DNA of 64,000 nt from Rhodovulum sp. GTDB taxonomy: Bacteria > Pseudomonadota > Alphaproteobacteria > Rhodobacterales > Rhodobacteraceae. Positions 36,417-44,959 of the stretch are shown here, in pieces. The stretch lies in the NCBI GenBank assembly GCA_020637615.1, contig JACKKC010000016.1:1-64000 (forward strand). Reading direction: 5' to 3'. The position numbers and the translations under genes were made by a program. The notes beneath the pieces were generated by a model. It was not told where the DNA came from, did not search any database, and saw only the letters and a program-made list of their open reading frames with translations. Positions within the stretch are counted from its first letter, which is position 1; each line of letters starts with the position of its first letter.

Positions 36417-36889
36417 TCCGGCCGGCTGAAAAACAGAATCCCGTGTACCGAGGGGAAACGCCCTGTGTACCGAGGGGAAACACACAGGGCGGCAGATCGG
36501 CCCTGCCCTGTGTACCGAGGGGAAACACAACTAGAAGATATACCACAGGGGTGGCGGTCGGGGACGTGGCGGACACTTCCCACAGGCCGCTCTCGGCCTC
36601 TCAGCATGATCTCACGAGACAGGGCGGGTCGCGCCTGGGGGTGATGGTCCCCTCGAAGCGGCCGGGCAGGTCAGCGCCCGCGGCGGACAGCAACCGCGAA
36701 GCGACCCCGTCAGACGGTGAGTGGGCAAACCCCGTCATGCTTCGGGAGGGTATCCCTTTCCCTCCGCGGAAGACGGCGCGGCTCGTAAAAAAAGCGTGGC
36801 GTCGACAGGCCTGCGAGCATGCGGGCCGCAGGGTCGGGGGCCTCGCCTGGCTCCCGACCCGTCCTTTGCCGGATGAGGTGACCAGGTGA
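36413..36889 (+). CDS. Open reading frame across the iteron region (doubtful gene)
   Basis: 158 codons open from a GTG overlapping the previous stop to an overlap with the next gene. The N-terminal part merely translates the repeats (CVPRGNTQ, CVPRGNTT), and composition is Arg/Pro/Gly-rich. It contains a GGGTCGGG / CCCGACCC hairpin at 36831-36860. The end-to-end overlaps argue for a gene, the sequence argues against; left as doubtful. Confidence 0.25.
   Translation: MIRPAEKQNPVYRGETPCVPRGNTQGGRSALPCVPRGNTTRRYTTGVAVGDVADTSHRPLSASQHDLTRQGGSRLGVMVPSKRPGRSAPAADSNREATPSDGEWANPVMLREGIPFPPRKTARLVKKAWRRQACEHAGRRVGGLAWLPTRPLPDEVTR
36443..36526 (+). repeat. Three iteron-like direct repeats
   Basis: The 17-mer GTGTACCGAGGGGAAAC occurs exactly at 36443-36459, 36465-36481 and 36510-36526, that is with spacings of 22 and 45 bp. 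Copies 2 and 3 are extended to CCCTGTGTACC...AAACACA; copy 2 is flanked by CCCTGTGT and ACACAGGG, an inverted pair. Looks like an origin/iteron set or an operator for the upstream winged-helix protein. Confidence 0.8.
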
Positions 36890-37107
36890 CGAGCATTCCG
36901 CCCCTCGATCAATGGCGCTTCGACGCGCTGATGGAGATCGACCGCAAGCTCTGGGGCCTCCCGGCGATCGCGGGCGTGCTCGGCGTCTCTGTCGACACGG
37001 CACGCCGGTGGGCGAACGACCCGGATTGCAGCGCGCCGATCACCCGGCCCGGCGGGCGGTATTTCGCGGTGAGAAGCGAGCTCGTCGCCTGGCTTCGCGA
37101 TCGGTGA
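36886..37107 (+). CDS. Small HTH protein (MerR/AlpA-like fold)
   Basis: 73 aa: LPAIAGVLGVSVDTARRWAN is a helix-turn-helix and ITRPGGRYFAVRSELVAWLRD a wing plus final helix, as in excisionase-like or phage adaptor proteins. GTG start at 36886. It precedes the portal gene; a DNA-recognition role in packaging or control is possible. Confidence 0.6.
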   Translation: MTSIPPLDQWRFDALMEIDRKLWGLPAIAGVLGVSVDTARRWANDPDCSAPITRPGGRYFAVRSELVAWLRDR

Positions 37108-37534
37108 TGCAAGGCTTTGCAAGGGTTTTCTAGGATTTGCCATGTTTTGCCAGCTGGCGCGGCGGCATCGCAGGCCGGCATATGATGGGGATGAACTTCT
37201 GGCCCTTCCCTCGCCGCAAGGCCCCGACCGAATCGAAGTCGCTTGCGGCCCCGGCCAACGATCTCCTGGAGATCTTCGGCGCGCTGCAGTCGACCGCCTC
37301 CGGCATCTCCGTTTCGGTCGAGCAGGCGATCCGCGTCCCGGCGGTTCATTCCGCGATCCGCGTCATCGCCGAGGCGGCCGGCTCGCTCGATGTCATGGTG
37401 AAGCGCATCAACGCCGACGGCTCGGAGAGCGACGAGCCCGGTCATCCCGTCTCGAAGCTCCTGCGCGGCGATGTCAACGACTGGACGAGCGGCACGGAGC
37501 TGGTCACCGATCTCGTCTGCGACGCGCTGGGATG

Positions 37535-38801
37535 CTTCTAAATACCTCGCCAAATCAGCCCTTTGATGATTCAATCCGCTCCATGTTCGGGGATGGAGGG
37601 TTTGGTGGCGGGGCAGCCGGGTTTCTTTGATCTGGACGAGCGGTACGCGGCGCTGTCACGGACCGGCGATCCGCTTGAGCGGCTTGCCGCGGTGGTGAAT
37701 TTCGAGCTCTTCCGGGCCGATCTCGACGCGGCGCTGGCCCGCTCCGACCGGTCGAAGGGGGGCCGGCCGCCGATGGACGTGGTGATGATGTTCAAGGTGC
37801 TGGTGATCCAGGCGCTCTACGGGCTGGCGGACGAACAGACCGAATTCCAGATCAGGGACCGGCTGAGCTTCATGCGCTTCCTTTGCCTCGACCTGCACGG
37901 GCGGGTTCCGGACGCCCGCACGATCTGGCTGTTCCGCGAGCTGCTGACCAGGGCCAAGGCAATCGACGGTCTGTTCGCCCGCTTCGACGCGCATCTTCGC
38001 GACCGCGGCTACCTCGCCATGGGCGGGCAGATGATCGACGCCTCGATCGTCGCCGCGCCGCGCCAGCGCAACACCGACGCGGAGAAGGCGGACCTCAAGG
38101 CCGGCCGCATCCCGGAGGACTGGGCGGCGAACCCGGCGAAGCTGCGCCAGAAGGACCGCGACGGACGCTGGACCCTGAAGCGGGGACGGCGCAAGCGGAA
38201 GACCGACGGCACGCCGATGATGGAGATCGCCACCCCGGTCTACGGATACAAGTCGCACATCGGCGTCGACCGCCGTCACCGGTTCATCCGCACCTGGTCG
38301 GTGACCGACGCGGCCCGGCACGACGGGCGCGAGTTGCCAGGGCTGCTGGACCGGAGCAACACAGGCTCATCGGTCTGGGCCGACACCGCGTATCGATCCG
38401 CGAAGAACGAAAAGCGCATCGCCAGAGCGGGGCTGGTCTCGAGAGTCCACTTCCGCAAACCGCCCGGGAAGCCCATGCCCGAGCCGAGACAGCGCGCCAA
38501 CGCCGCCCGATCACGGGAACGGTCCGGCGTCGAGCATGTCTTCGCCGACCAGAAACATCGCATGGGCCTGTTCGTCCGCAGCATCGGCATCACCAGAGCC
38601 CGCACCAGGATCGGCCTCGCCAACATCGCCTGCAACATGCGTCGGCTTCTGTTCTTGGAGACAACAACGGCCGCGCCGGCATAACGGCAAACGACCCCAG
38701 CCGGAGGATCTCGGAACGCCAAGCGTACTCGCGTGAGACACGGCCCAGTCGCAGGCCGCCGATGAGCCAGGCAACGAACATCGATCAATGGAAAATAGAA
38801 G
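37535..38801 (+). mobile_element. IS5-family element in the portal gene
   Basis: About 1267 bp. Ends CTTCTA at 37535 and TAGAAG at 38796-38801, with weaker inner similarity (both followed by NNTNCC). A TG dinucleotide flanks each side (37533-37534, 38802-38803). Borders inferred from the portal frame and these ends; the family more often makes longer duplications, so treat as approximate. Confidence 0.7.
37593..38684 (+). CDS. IS5-family transposase
   Basis: 363-aa DDE transposase. Catalytic acidic residues in QMIDASIVAAPRQRN, WADTAYRSAKN and GVEHVFADQKHRMG. Start ATG at 37593 (EGLVAGQPGFFDLDERYAAL) after TTCGGGG; intact. Related to the transposase at 759-1901 but a different element. Confidence 0.9.
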   Translation: MEGLVAGQPGFFDLDERYAALSRTGDPLERLAAVVNFELFRADLDAALARSDRSKGGRPPMDVVMMFKVLVIQALYGLADEQTEFQIRDRLSFMRFLCLDLHGRVPDARTIWLFRELLTRAKAIDGLFARFDAHLRDRGYLAMGGQMIDASIVAAPRQRNTDAEKADLKAGRIPEDWAANPAKLRQKDRDGRWTLKRGRRKRKTDGTPMMEIATPVYGYKSHIGVDRRHRFIRTWSVTDAARHDGRELPGLLDRSNTGSSVWADTAYRSAKNEKRIARAGLVSRVHFRKPPGKPMPEPRQRANAARSRERSGVEHVFADQKHRMGLFVRSIGITRARTRIGLANIACNMRRLLFLETTTAAPA

Positions 38802-39669
38802 TGTCCGCTGGTCTCCGACAACGGCGGCACCGCCTACGTCAACCGCACCGGCGACGGGCGCATCATCGAGCTCGTGCGCTACAACCGCGGCATCGTCACC
38901 GTCGAGCGCGACCAGGAGACCGCCGAGCCGACCTTCCGGATCGCCGATCGCGTCATCCCGACCCAGGACGCCCTGCACCTCCGCTCGCCGCTCGGCCGGG
39001 CTCCGCTGAGCCTCGCCCGCGAGGCCATCGGCGTCGCCATCATCCTGGAGCGGCACGCGGCCAGGCTCTTCGCCCGCGGCGCCCGGCCGAGCGGCGTGCT
39101 GTCCTTCGTGAATGGCATGAAGGAGGAGGCGATCCGGAAGACCCGCGCCGCTTGGCAGAGCGCCCACGAGGGCGAGGACGCCGGCGGCAAGACGGCGGTC
39201 CTGCATGACGGCGCGACCTTCACGCCGCTCACCCTGACCTCGACCGATGCGCAGTTCCTCGAGCTGCGCAAGTTCCAGATCCTCGAAATCGCCCGGGCCT
39301 TCCGGGTGCCGCCGAGCATGCTCTTCGAGCTCGACCGCGCGACCTGGTCGAACTCCGAGCAGATGGGCCGCGAGTTCCTGACCTACTGCCTGGAGCCCTG
39401 GCTGATCGCCCTCGAGTCGGCGATGCGCCGGGCGCTCTTCCTGCCCGAGGAGCGCGAGCGCTTCGTCATCCGCTTCGATCGCGACGACCTGACCCGCGCC
39501 GACCTCACGGCCCGCGCCACGGCGATCAACAGCCTCATCGCCTCGCGCGTCATCAGCCCGAACGAAGGCCGGGCGTGGATCGGCCTCGCCCCGCGCGAGG
39601 GCGGCGACGCCTTCCAGAACCCCAACATCACCCCGGAGAAGCCTGCTCCGGCAGAGAAGGAGCCCGCCG

Positions 39670-40062
39670 ATGCGTGACCTGGCGGAAGTCATGGCCGACG
39701 TCGCGGACCAGGACCGCGGACAGTGGTTCGACCTGGTCGACCCGGTGACCGGCGAGGAGACCGGCATGCGGTTCCGGATGGCTGGCCCCGACAGCGCGAC
39801 CCAGCATCGCGCGCAGCTCGCGCTCGCCGACGAGCTCGCGGACCTGGCCGGGCCGGACGGACGGGTCTCCGCGGCGCATCGGGAAGCCGCCCGGCTGCGC
39901 TGCCTCGCGGCTTGCGTGCTCGGCTGGGAGATCGTGCAGGACGGCGCCGCGGTGCCCTTCAGCCAGGCCAACGTGATCCGGGTGCTGAAGCTCGCGAAGT
40001 GGATCCACGTCCAGGTCGACGGCTTCGCGGCCGACCGCGCGGCGTTCCGGAGTGTCGCGTGA
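39670..40062 (+). CDS. Phage protein between portal and protease, unknown
   Basis: 130 aa, acidic and helical (MADVADQDRGQWFDLVDPVT, HREAARLRCLAACVLGWEI, NVIRVLKLAKWIHVQVDGFA). Overlaps the portal 3' end by 8 bp and the protease start by 1 base, so part of the head operon. Small proteins of this kind occur at this place in Rhodobacterales phages; function unknown. Confidence 0.75.
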   Translation: MRDLAEVMADVADQDRGQWFDLVDPVTGEETGMRFRMAGPDSATQHRAQLALADELADLAGPDGRVSAAHREAARLRCLAACVLGWEIVQDGAAVPFSQANVIRVLKLAKWIHVQVDGFAADRAAFRSVA

Positions 40063-40565
40063 TGGAGCGGCTCTACGTCGAGACGAAGCTCGACTCCGGC
40101 GATGACGGCGCGATCGAGGGCAAGGCCTGGGACTTCGGATCCGGCGACCGGATCGGCGACTGGATCGAGCCCGGCGCCTTCAAGGGCGCGAAGCTGCCCC
40201 TCCCTCTCCTGTTCGGGCACGATCAGAACGACCCGGTCGGCGTCTGGGAGGCCATGAGCGAGGCGCGGGGCGGGCTCATCGTGAAAGGCCGCCTTCTCGT
40301 CGACGAGGTGGCCCGGGCCCGCGAGGTGCGCGCCCTGGTGCGCTCCGGCGCCGTCACCGGTCTCTCGATCGGCTACGTCACGAAGAAGGCGACCGCCCGG
40401 GCGGGTGGCGGTCGCACGATCAAGAGCCTCGACCTCCTGGAGGTGAGCCTCGTCACCCTGCCCATGCACCCCGGCGCGCGCGTCACCAGCGCGAAGTCCG
40501 CAGTCCAGGCCATCGCCATCGTCGAGGCCATCACCCGCGCCACCGCGCGCATCGCAGCGAGGTAA
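40062..40565 (+). CDS. HK97-family prohead protease
   Basis: 167 aa. EGKAWDFGSGDRIGDWIEPGAF, PLLFGHDQNDPVGVW (catalytic His) and SGAVTGLSIGYVTKKA (catalytic Ser in TGLSIGY), ending with LDLLEVSLVTLPMHPGA. Cleaves capsid scaffolding domains during head maturation. ATG at 40062 overlaps the preceding stop. Confidence 0.93.
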   Translation: MERLYVETKLDSGDDGAIEGKAWDFGSGDRIGDWIEPGAFKGAKLPLPLLFGHDQNDPVGVWEAMSEARGGLIVKGRLLVDEVARAREVRALVRSGAVTGLSIGYVTKKATARAGGGRTIKSLDLLEVSLVTLPMHPGARVTSAKSAVQAIAIVEAITRATARIAAR

Positions 40566-40567
40566 GC

Positions 40568-41713
40568 ATGCGACACGATCACCGTCATTTCGAGGTGAAG
40601 GAGGGCGAGGATGCCGATCCGGTCGCCCTCGTCTCGAAGTCCCTCGAAACCCTCCAGCAGACCGTCGACGAGCGCCTGAAGGCCGTCGAGGCGAAGGCGG
40701 ACACCACGAAGCTCGTGGAGCGCCTCGACAAGCTCGAGGCCAAGGCGAACCGCCCGGGCGGCGGGAAGGACACCTCCGCCGACGAGCAAAAGGAGCTCGA
40801 GCGCAAGGGCTTCGGCGCCTACCTGCGCAGCGGCGCCGGCGCGCCGGCCGAGGAGCTGAAGGCCCTGACGGTCTCCAGCGACCCGCAGGGCGGCTATTTC
40901 GCCCCGGCCGAGATGAGCTCGGAATTCATCCGGGACCTGGTCGAGCTCTCGCCCGTCCGGAGCGTCGCCAGCGTGCGCAGCACCGGCGCCCCTTCGGTTA
41001 TCTACCCGCGCCGCACCGGCATCACCAACGCCCGGTGGAAGGGCGAGAACCAGGCGCAGGAAGGCTCGGAGCCGGGCTTCGGGCAGGCCGAGATCGCGGT
41101 GAAGGAGGTCAATACCTTCGTCGACATCTCGAACCAGCTCCTCGCCGACGGCCCGCAGGCCGAGACCGAGGTGCGGCTCGCGCTCGCCGAGGACTTCGCC
41201 CAGAAGGAGGCGCTCGCCTTCGTCAGCGGTGACGGCGTCCTGGAGCCGGAGGGCTTCATGACGAACGGCGCCATCGCCTACACGGCGAACGGGCATGCGA
41301 CGAACCTCGGGGCCGATGCCCTCATCACCCTGCTCTATGCGCAGCCGGCCATGTACCGGAACGCGGGCGCCTGGGCGATGAACGGCACCACGCTCGCGAC
41401 CATCCGCAAGCTGAAGGACGGCCAGGGCAACTATCTCTGGCAGCCGAGCTACCAGGCCGGTCAGCCCGAGACGATCCTCGGCCGTCCGGTGGTCGAGATG
41501 GTCGACATGCCGGACGTCGAGGCCGATGCCTTCCCGATCCTCTACGGCGATTTCTCGGGATACCGGATCGTCGACCGTGTCGGGCTGAGCATCCTCGTCA
41601 ACCCGTACATCCTCGCCACCCAGGGCCTCACCCGCATTCACGCGACCCGGCGTGTCGGCGGCGGCGTCCTGCAGGCGGCGAAGTTCCGGAAGCTCCGCAT
41701 GTCCGTCTCGTGA
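40568..41713 (+). CDS. HK97-family major capsid protein
   Basis: 381 aa. N-terminal coiled-coil delta domain (SKSLETLQQTVDERLKAVEA), cleavage region near KGFGAYLRSG, then the HK97 fold: DPQGGYFAPAEMSSEFIRDL, TNARWKGENQAQEGSEPGF, VDISNQLLADG, LGRPVVEMVDMPDVEADAFP. Normal length and order after the protease. Confidence 0.94.
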   Translation: MRHDHRHFEVKEGEDADPVALVSKSLETLQQTVDERLKAVEAKADTTKLVERLDKLEAKANRPGGGKDTSADEQKELERKGFGAYLRSGAGAPAEELKALTVSSDPQGGYFAPAEMSSEFIRDLVELSPVRSVASVRSTGAPSVIYPRRTGITNARWKGENQAQEGSEPGFGQAEIAVKEVNTFVDISNQLLADGPQAETEVRLALAEDFAQKEALAFVSGDGVLEPEGFMTNGAIAYTANGHATNLGADALITLLYAQPAMYRNAGAWAMNGTTLATIRKLKDGQGNYLWQPSYQAGQPETILGRPVVEMVDMPDVEADAFPILYGDFSGYRIVDRVGLSILVNPYILATQGLTRIHATRRVGGGVLQAAKFRKLRMSVS

Positions 41714-42192
41714 TGCTTACACGCGCCCGCCTCAGGGAGCTATTGGAGTACGACCCGGAAACGGGCGTATTCCGTTGGCGAGTCAATCGCCAATGGGTGA
41801 AGGCGGGTGCCGCCGCCGGGACCAAGCACAATCGCGGCTACTGGGCCATTACTGTCGATGGTAGGAGCTACGGTGCGCATAGGCTGGCATTCCTCTACAT
41901 GATTGGGGAGTGGCCGAAAGGGCAGATCGACCACTGCGATCGCGATCGCAGGAACAACCGCTGGGGAAACCTTCGGCCTGCGAGCCATTCGCAGAACTGC
42001 TCGAACCGAAGCGTCTTCGCCAGTAGCGGGACGGGCATCAAGGGCGTTCGTCGTCGCGGGAACAAGTTCTGCGCCCAAATCCGCCGCAATGGGCAGACCG
42101 AGTATCTCGGAACGTTCGTGACCGCTGCCGAGGCGGCGGTCGCCTTCAACCGTGCTGCCAGAGAGCTGCACGGCGCGTTTGCTTCAGCATAG
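41713..42192 (+). CDS. HNH homing-endonuclease-like protein with AP2 domain
   Basis: 159 aa. HNH_3-type core HRLAFLYMIGEWPKGQIDHC followed by DRRNNRWGNLRPASHSQNC; C-terminal AP2 DNA-binding domain GIKGVRRRGNKFCAQIRRNG and TAAEAAVAFNRAA. Codon use is less GC-biased than the capsid gene just before it. Its start overlaps the capsid stop (TGATG). Free-standing HNH-AP2 genes in phages act as mobile endonucleases. Confidence 0.9.
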   Translation: MLTRARLRELLEYDPETGVFRWRVNRQWVKAGAAAGTKHNRGYWAITVDGRSYGAHRLAFLYMIGEWPKGQIDHCDRDRRNNRWGNLRPASHSQNCSNRSVFASSGTGIKGVRRRGNKFCAQIRRNGQTEYLGTFVTAAEAAVAFNRAARELHGAFASA

Positions 42193-42203
42193 GAACCTCT
42201 GCA

Positions 42204-42590
42204 ATGCGTGATCTCTATTCGAACCTCAAGGCCGTCCCGGCGCTCGCTCCGGCGGTGCAGGCGGCGGCCGTCGCCGGCGCGGCCATCGACCTCAAGGGCG
42301 CCAACCGGGCGGCGATCGTCGTCAACACCGGCGCGATCGTCGGCGCGGGCGACTTCGGCGTGAAGCTCCAGGAGAGCGACACGACCACCTCGGGCGACTT
42401 CGCCGACGTGGATGCGGGCAGCGTCGACAGCGACGCGCCGGCGACGCTGGAAGCCTCGTCGAGCTACCGGCTCGGCTACCGCGGCTTCAAGCGGTACCTC
42501 CGCGTCTCGCTGACCAAGGCCGGCGGCACCTCGATCGCTGCGGGTGCGGTGGCGGTGCAGACCGACCTCGCCGAGCGCCCGGTGGCGTGA
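42204..42590 (+). CDS. Phage structural protein, possible head decoration
   Basis: 128 aa, small-residue-rich beta protein (IDLKGANRAAIVVNTG, DFGVKLQESDTTTSGDFADV, YRLGYRGFKRYLRVSLTKAG). Sits right after the capsid gene and the inserted HNH-AP2 gene. Resembles the class of small capsid-associated proteins next to HK97 heads; assignment by position and composition only. Confidence 0.6.
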   Translation: MRDLYSNLKAVPALAPAVQAAAVAGAAIDLKGANRAAIVVNTGAIVGAGDFGVKLQESDTTTSGDFADVDAGSVDSDAPATLEASSSYRLGYRGFKRYLRVSLTKAGGTSIAAGAVAVQTDLAERPVA

Positions 42591-42937
42591 TGCCGACCCG
42601 CGCGCCGCGCCTCTGCCGCTGCGGTCACCGTGTCGCCTCCGGCGTGCGTTGCCCCTGCGAGCGGCGGGAGGATGCGGCGCGCAAGGCCCGGTTCGACCAG
42701 CGGCGGCCGAGCTCCAGCGCACGGGGCTATGACCGCAGCTGGGAGAAGGCCCGGGCCGAGTTCCTGCGGCGCCACCCGCGCTGCAAGTGCGGTGACCCGG
42801 CAACGCTCGTCGACCACATCAGGCCGCACCGCGGCGACCAGACGCTCTTCTGGGACAAGACGAACTGGGAGGCGATGTGCGTCTCCTGCCACTCCGGCGC
42901 CAAGCAACGGATCGAGCGCCGCAAGCTGAGGACGTAA
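42590..42937 (+). CDS. Phage HNH endonuclease
   Basis: 115 aa. Zinc-binding and HNH motifs: CRCGHRVASGVRCPCERR, then RGYDRSWEKARAEFLRRHP, CKCGDPATLVDHIRPHRGD and WEAMCVSCHSGAKQRIE. In HK97-like phages such proteins assist terminase cutting at cos sites. ATG overlaps the previous stop. Confidence 0.9.
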   Translation: MPTRAPRLCRCGHRVASGVRCPCERREDAARKARFDQRRPSSSARGYDRSWEKARAEFLRRHPRCKCGDPATLVDHIRPHRGDQTLFWDKTNWEAMCVSCHSGAKQRIERRKLRT

Positions 42938-42941
42938 GACA

Positions 42942-43427
42942 ATGGGTATCTACGCGACTGCGGGCGCGAAGCTCTACATCGGCGAAAGCCTGGGCGATGG
43001 ACAGCCCATCGGCGACCTCCTGCCGGGCGACTACTCCGGGGAGACCTGGACCGAGGTCAAGAAGCTCGAAAACATCGGGTCGCTCGGGGACACGTCCGAG
43101 GCGATCTCCGTCAACATCATCGGCGACGCGCGCACGTACAAGGTCAAGGGCACGCGGGACGCCGGGACGATGCAGGTGGTGGCGGCGCTCGACTACTCCG
43201 ACGCCGGCCAGACGGCCGTGCTCGCCGCGGAGAAGACGCCGCACAACTACCCCTTCCGGCTGGTGTTCAACGATGCGCCGGCCGGCGGCACCCCGAGCGA
43301 GCGCATCTTCGTGGCGATGGTGATGAGCGCCTCCGAGCAGTTCGACGAGGCGAACTCGGTGATGAAGCTCAACGTGAGCCTCGCGGTCAACTCGAACGTG
43401 GGCCGCGTCGCGGCGGCTGGCCCGTAA
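42942..43427 (+). CDS. Phage major tail tube protein
   Basis: 161 aa: MGIYATAGAKLYIGESL, EVKKLENIGSLGDTSEAI, RTYKVKGTRDAGTMQVVAAL, PFRLVFNDAPAGGTPSERIF, then NSVMKLNVSLAVNS, the pattern of lambda-gpV-like siphophage tail tube proteins. Unusually it lies before the connector genes. Intact. Confidence 0.8.
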   Translation: MGIYATAGAKLYIGESLGDGQPIGDLLPGDYSGETWTEVKKLENIGSLGDTSEAISVNIIGDARTYKVKGTRDAGTMQVVAALDYSDAGQTAVLAAEKTPHNYPFRLVFNDAPAGGTPSERIFVAMVMSASEQFDEANSVMKLNVSLAVNSNVGRVAAAGP

Positions 43428-43456
43428 GGGGGGGTGGTCTCGAACTTTCCCCCCTT
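43426..43456 (+). terminator. Hairpin after the tail tube gene
   Basis: AAGGGGGG at 43426-43433 pairs with CCCCCCTT at 43449-43456; the 5' arm overlaps the stop codon. It could weaken transcription into the following connector genes. No T-run. Confidence 0.35.
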
Positions 43457-43513
43457 GGCGGGGACCGGCGCGGGGACCCGCGCGCGTGATTTGACCGAAA
43501 CAGGGTTTTCGTG

Positions 43514-43825
43514 ATGGCGATCATCACTCTTGCCGAGATCAAGGAGCAGCTGAACGTCACGCCGGACCTCGGCGCGGCGGATGATGCGCTCCTCCAGCGC
43601 AAGATCGACGCCGCCCAGGACCATGTCGAGCGCATGCTCGGCTTCCGGTTCGCGGACACCTACGGCGGCGAGGGCCAGGACCCGATCCCGCCGGCGCTGA
43701 TCGAAGCGGTGAGCCAGCTTGCCGCCTGGTGGTATGAGACCCGCGAGGCGGCCGGCGAGGGCGCGCGGGAGGTGCCGTTCGGCGTCACCGACATCGTCGA
43801 GGGCTACCGGGAATGGAGCTTCTGA
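43514..43825 (+). CDS. Phage gp6-like head-tail connector protein
   Basis: 103 aa of the HK97 gp6 class: MAIITLAEIKEQLNVTPDLG, DDALLQRKIDAAQDHVERML, PPALIEAVSQLAAWWYETRE. Forms the ring under the portal. ATG at 43514; its stop overlaps the gp10-like start. Confidence 0.88.
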   Translation: MAIITLAEIKEQLNVTPDLGAADDALLQRKIDAAQDHVERMLGFRFADTYGGEGQDPIPPALIEAVSQLAAWWYETREAAGEGAREVPFGVTDIVEGYREWSF

Positions 43826-44241
43826 TGGACGACGGCGGCCTCGCACGGTTCCAGAAGCGCATGCGGGCGATCCCGAAGGCGGTGCGCGCGAGCGTGCAGC
43901 CGGCGCTGGTGAAGGGGGCCGAGGAGATCGCCGGCATGGCCCGCCACCTCGCGCCCGAGGAGACCGGCGCGCTCAAGGGCAGCATCGCCGTCACCGGCCC
44001 GAACCAGGCCACGCCGCCCTATTCGCAGCCGGGCGGCTCGATGACCGTCGGCGAGAACCAGGCGGCGGTCACCGTGGGCGACACCGCGGTCCGCTATGCC
44101 CATCTCGTCGAATACGGCACCCGCCGCACGCCCGCGCATCCCTTCTTCTGGCCGGCCTTCCGGCTGATGCGCAAGCGCGCCACGAACCGGATCAAGCGCG
44201 CCGTCTCGAAGGCCGTGCGCGACAACTGGGGCCGGCCGTGA
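43825..44241 (+). CDS. HK97 gp10-family phage protein
   Basis: 138 aa: RMRAIPKAVRASVQPALVKG, AEEIAGMARHLAPEETGALK, VRYAHLVEYGTRRTPAHPFF. This EYGT...HPFFWPA pattern is typical of gp10-like head-tail joining proteins. ATG at 43825 (with GGAG upstream) or 43813. Confidence 0.9.
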   Translation: MDDGGLARFQKRMRAIPKAVRASVQPALVKGAEEIAGMARHLAPEETGALKGSIAVTGPNQATPPYSQPGGSMTVGENQAAVTVGDTAVRYAHLVEYGTRRTPAHPFFWPAFRLMRKRATNRIKRAVSKAVRDNWGRP

Positions 44242-44648
44242 GCGTCGCCCTCGCCCTTCAGAAGGCCATCCGGAGCCGCCTCGCGGGCGCGCCTTCGGTG
44301 ACGGCGCTGGTGCCGGCCTCGAACATCCTCGACCGTCACCAGCGGCCCGCGCCGACGCCCTCGATCATCCTGGGCGAGGCGATGGAGCTCGACGCCGAGA
44401 CCGACCTGCAGCGGCGCCGGCTGCGCGTGGTGCACACCGTTCACGTCTGGAAGACCGAGCCGTCGCTCGAAGGCGTGGCGACCATCTGCGGCGCCGTGCG
44501 GGACGCCCTGCGGACCCGGCTGACGCTTCCCGCAGGCCTCCACCTCGCGGACCTGCGGGTGGCCGGCATGCGGACCATGCGCGACCCGGACGGCGAGACC
44601 AGCCACGGCGCCGTGACGATCGAGGCGCTCGTCGAGGAGGTGGCATGA
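44238..44648 (+). CDS. DUF3168 family tail completion protein
   Basis: 136 aa: VALALQKAIRSRLAGAPSV, PSIILGEAMELDAETD, HTVHVWKTEPSLEGVATICG. DUF3168 proteins act as tail terminator or completion proteins. GTG start overlaps the gp10 stop (GTGA), and its stop overlaps the next ATG. Confidence 0.88.
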   Translation: MSVALALQKAIRSRLAGAPSVTALVPASNILDRHQRPAPTPSIILGEAMELDAETDLQRRRLRVVHTVHVWKTEPSLEGVATICGAVRDALRTRLTLPAGLHLADLRVAGMRTMRDPDGETSHGAVTIEALVEEVA

Positions 44649-44959
44649 AGTCCGGCAGCCTCTCCCGGATCATCACGGTGCAGCGCGCCGCGACGGCGGT
44701 CAGCGAGGCGGGCACGCCGGTGCAGACCTGGTCGGACCTCGCGACGCTGCGGGCCGAGATGGTCGAGCTCGGGACCGTCGAGCAGATCAAGGCGCATGGC
44801 GCGGTCGACGAGACCGGCATCGTCTTCCGGACCCGGTTCCTCGCCGGCGTCACCAACGCCGATCGCGTCGTCTTCGACGGCCAGCCCTTCAACCTGAAAT
44901 CGGTCATCGTGATCGGCCGGAACCGCGGCTTGGAGCTCAGGGCGGAGGCTCTGGCGTGA
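44645..44959 (+). CDS. Phage head closure (head-tail adaptor) protein
   Basis: 104 aa: MKSGSLSRIITVQRAATAVS, WSDLATLRAEMVELGTVEQI and RVVFDGQPFNLKSVIVIGRN, the gp16/HK97 adaptor pattern. Coupled on both sides by 4-bp overlaps. Confidence 0.85.
   Translation: MKSGSLSRIITVQRAATAVSEAGTPVQTWSDLATLRAEMVELGTVEQIKAHGAVDETGIVFRTRFLAGVTNADRVVFDGQPFNLKSVIVIGRNRGLELRAEALA

Larger units (their letters stand above)
37182..39677 (+). pseudogene. HK97-type portal protein gene, split by an IS5-family element
   Basis: The 5' part (37182-37534) encodes MNFWPFPRRKAP...VEQAIRVPAVHSAIRVIAEA, the usual portal N-terminus. The IS inserts after DALG, and the 3' part from 38804 continues in the same frame as LVSDNGGTAYVNRTGDGR, FRVPPSMLFEL and MGREFLTYCLEPWL. 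If the IS and one TG are removed the frame is restored. Portal protein forms the ring for DNA entry, so this element cannot make its own particles as it stands. Confidence 0.88.

Noticed and set aside
36443..36526. Repeats that might be a small CRISPR array
   Set aside because: Only three 17-bp units with unequal 5- and 28-bp spacers and no cas genes; fits iterons or operator sites better.
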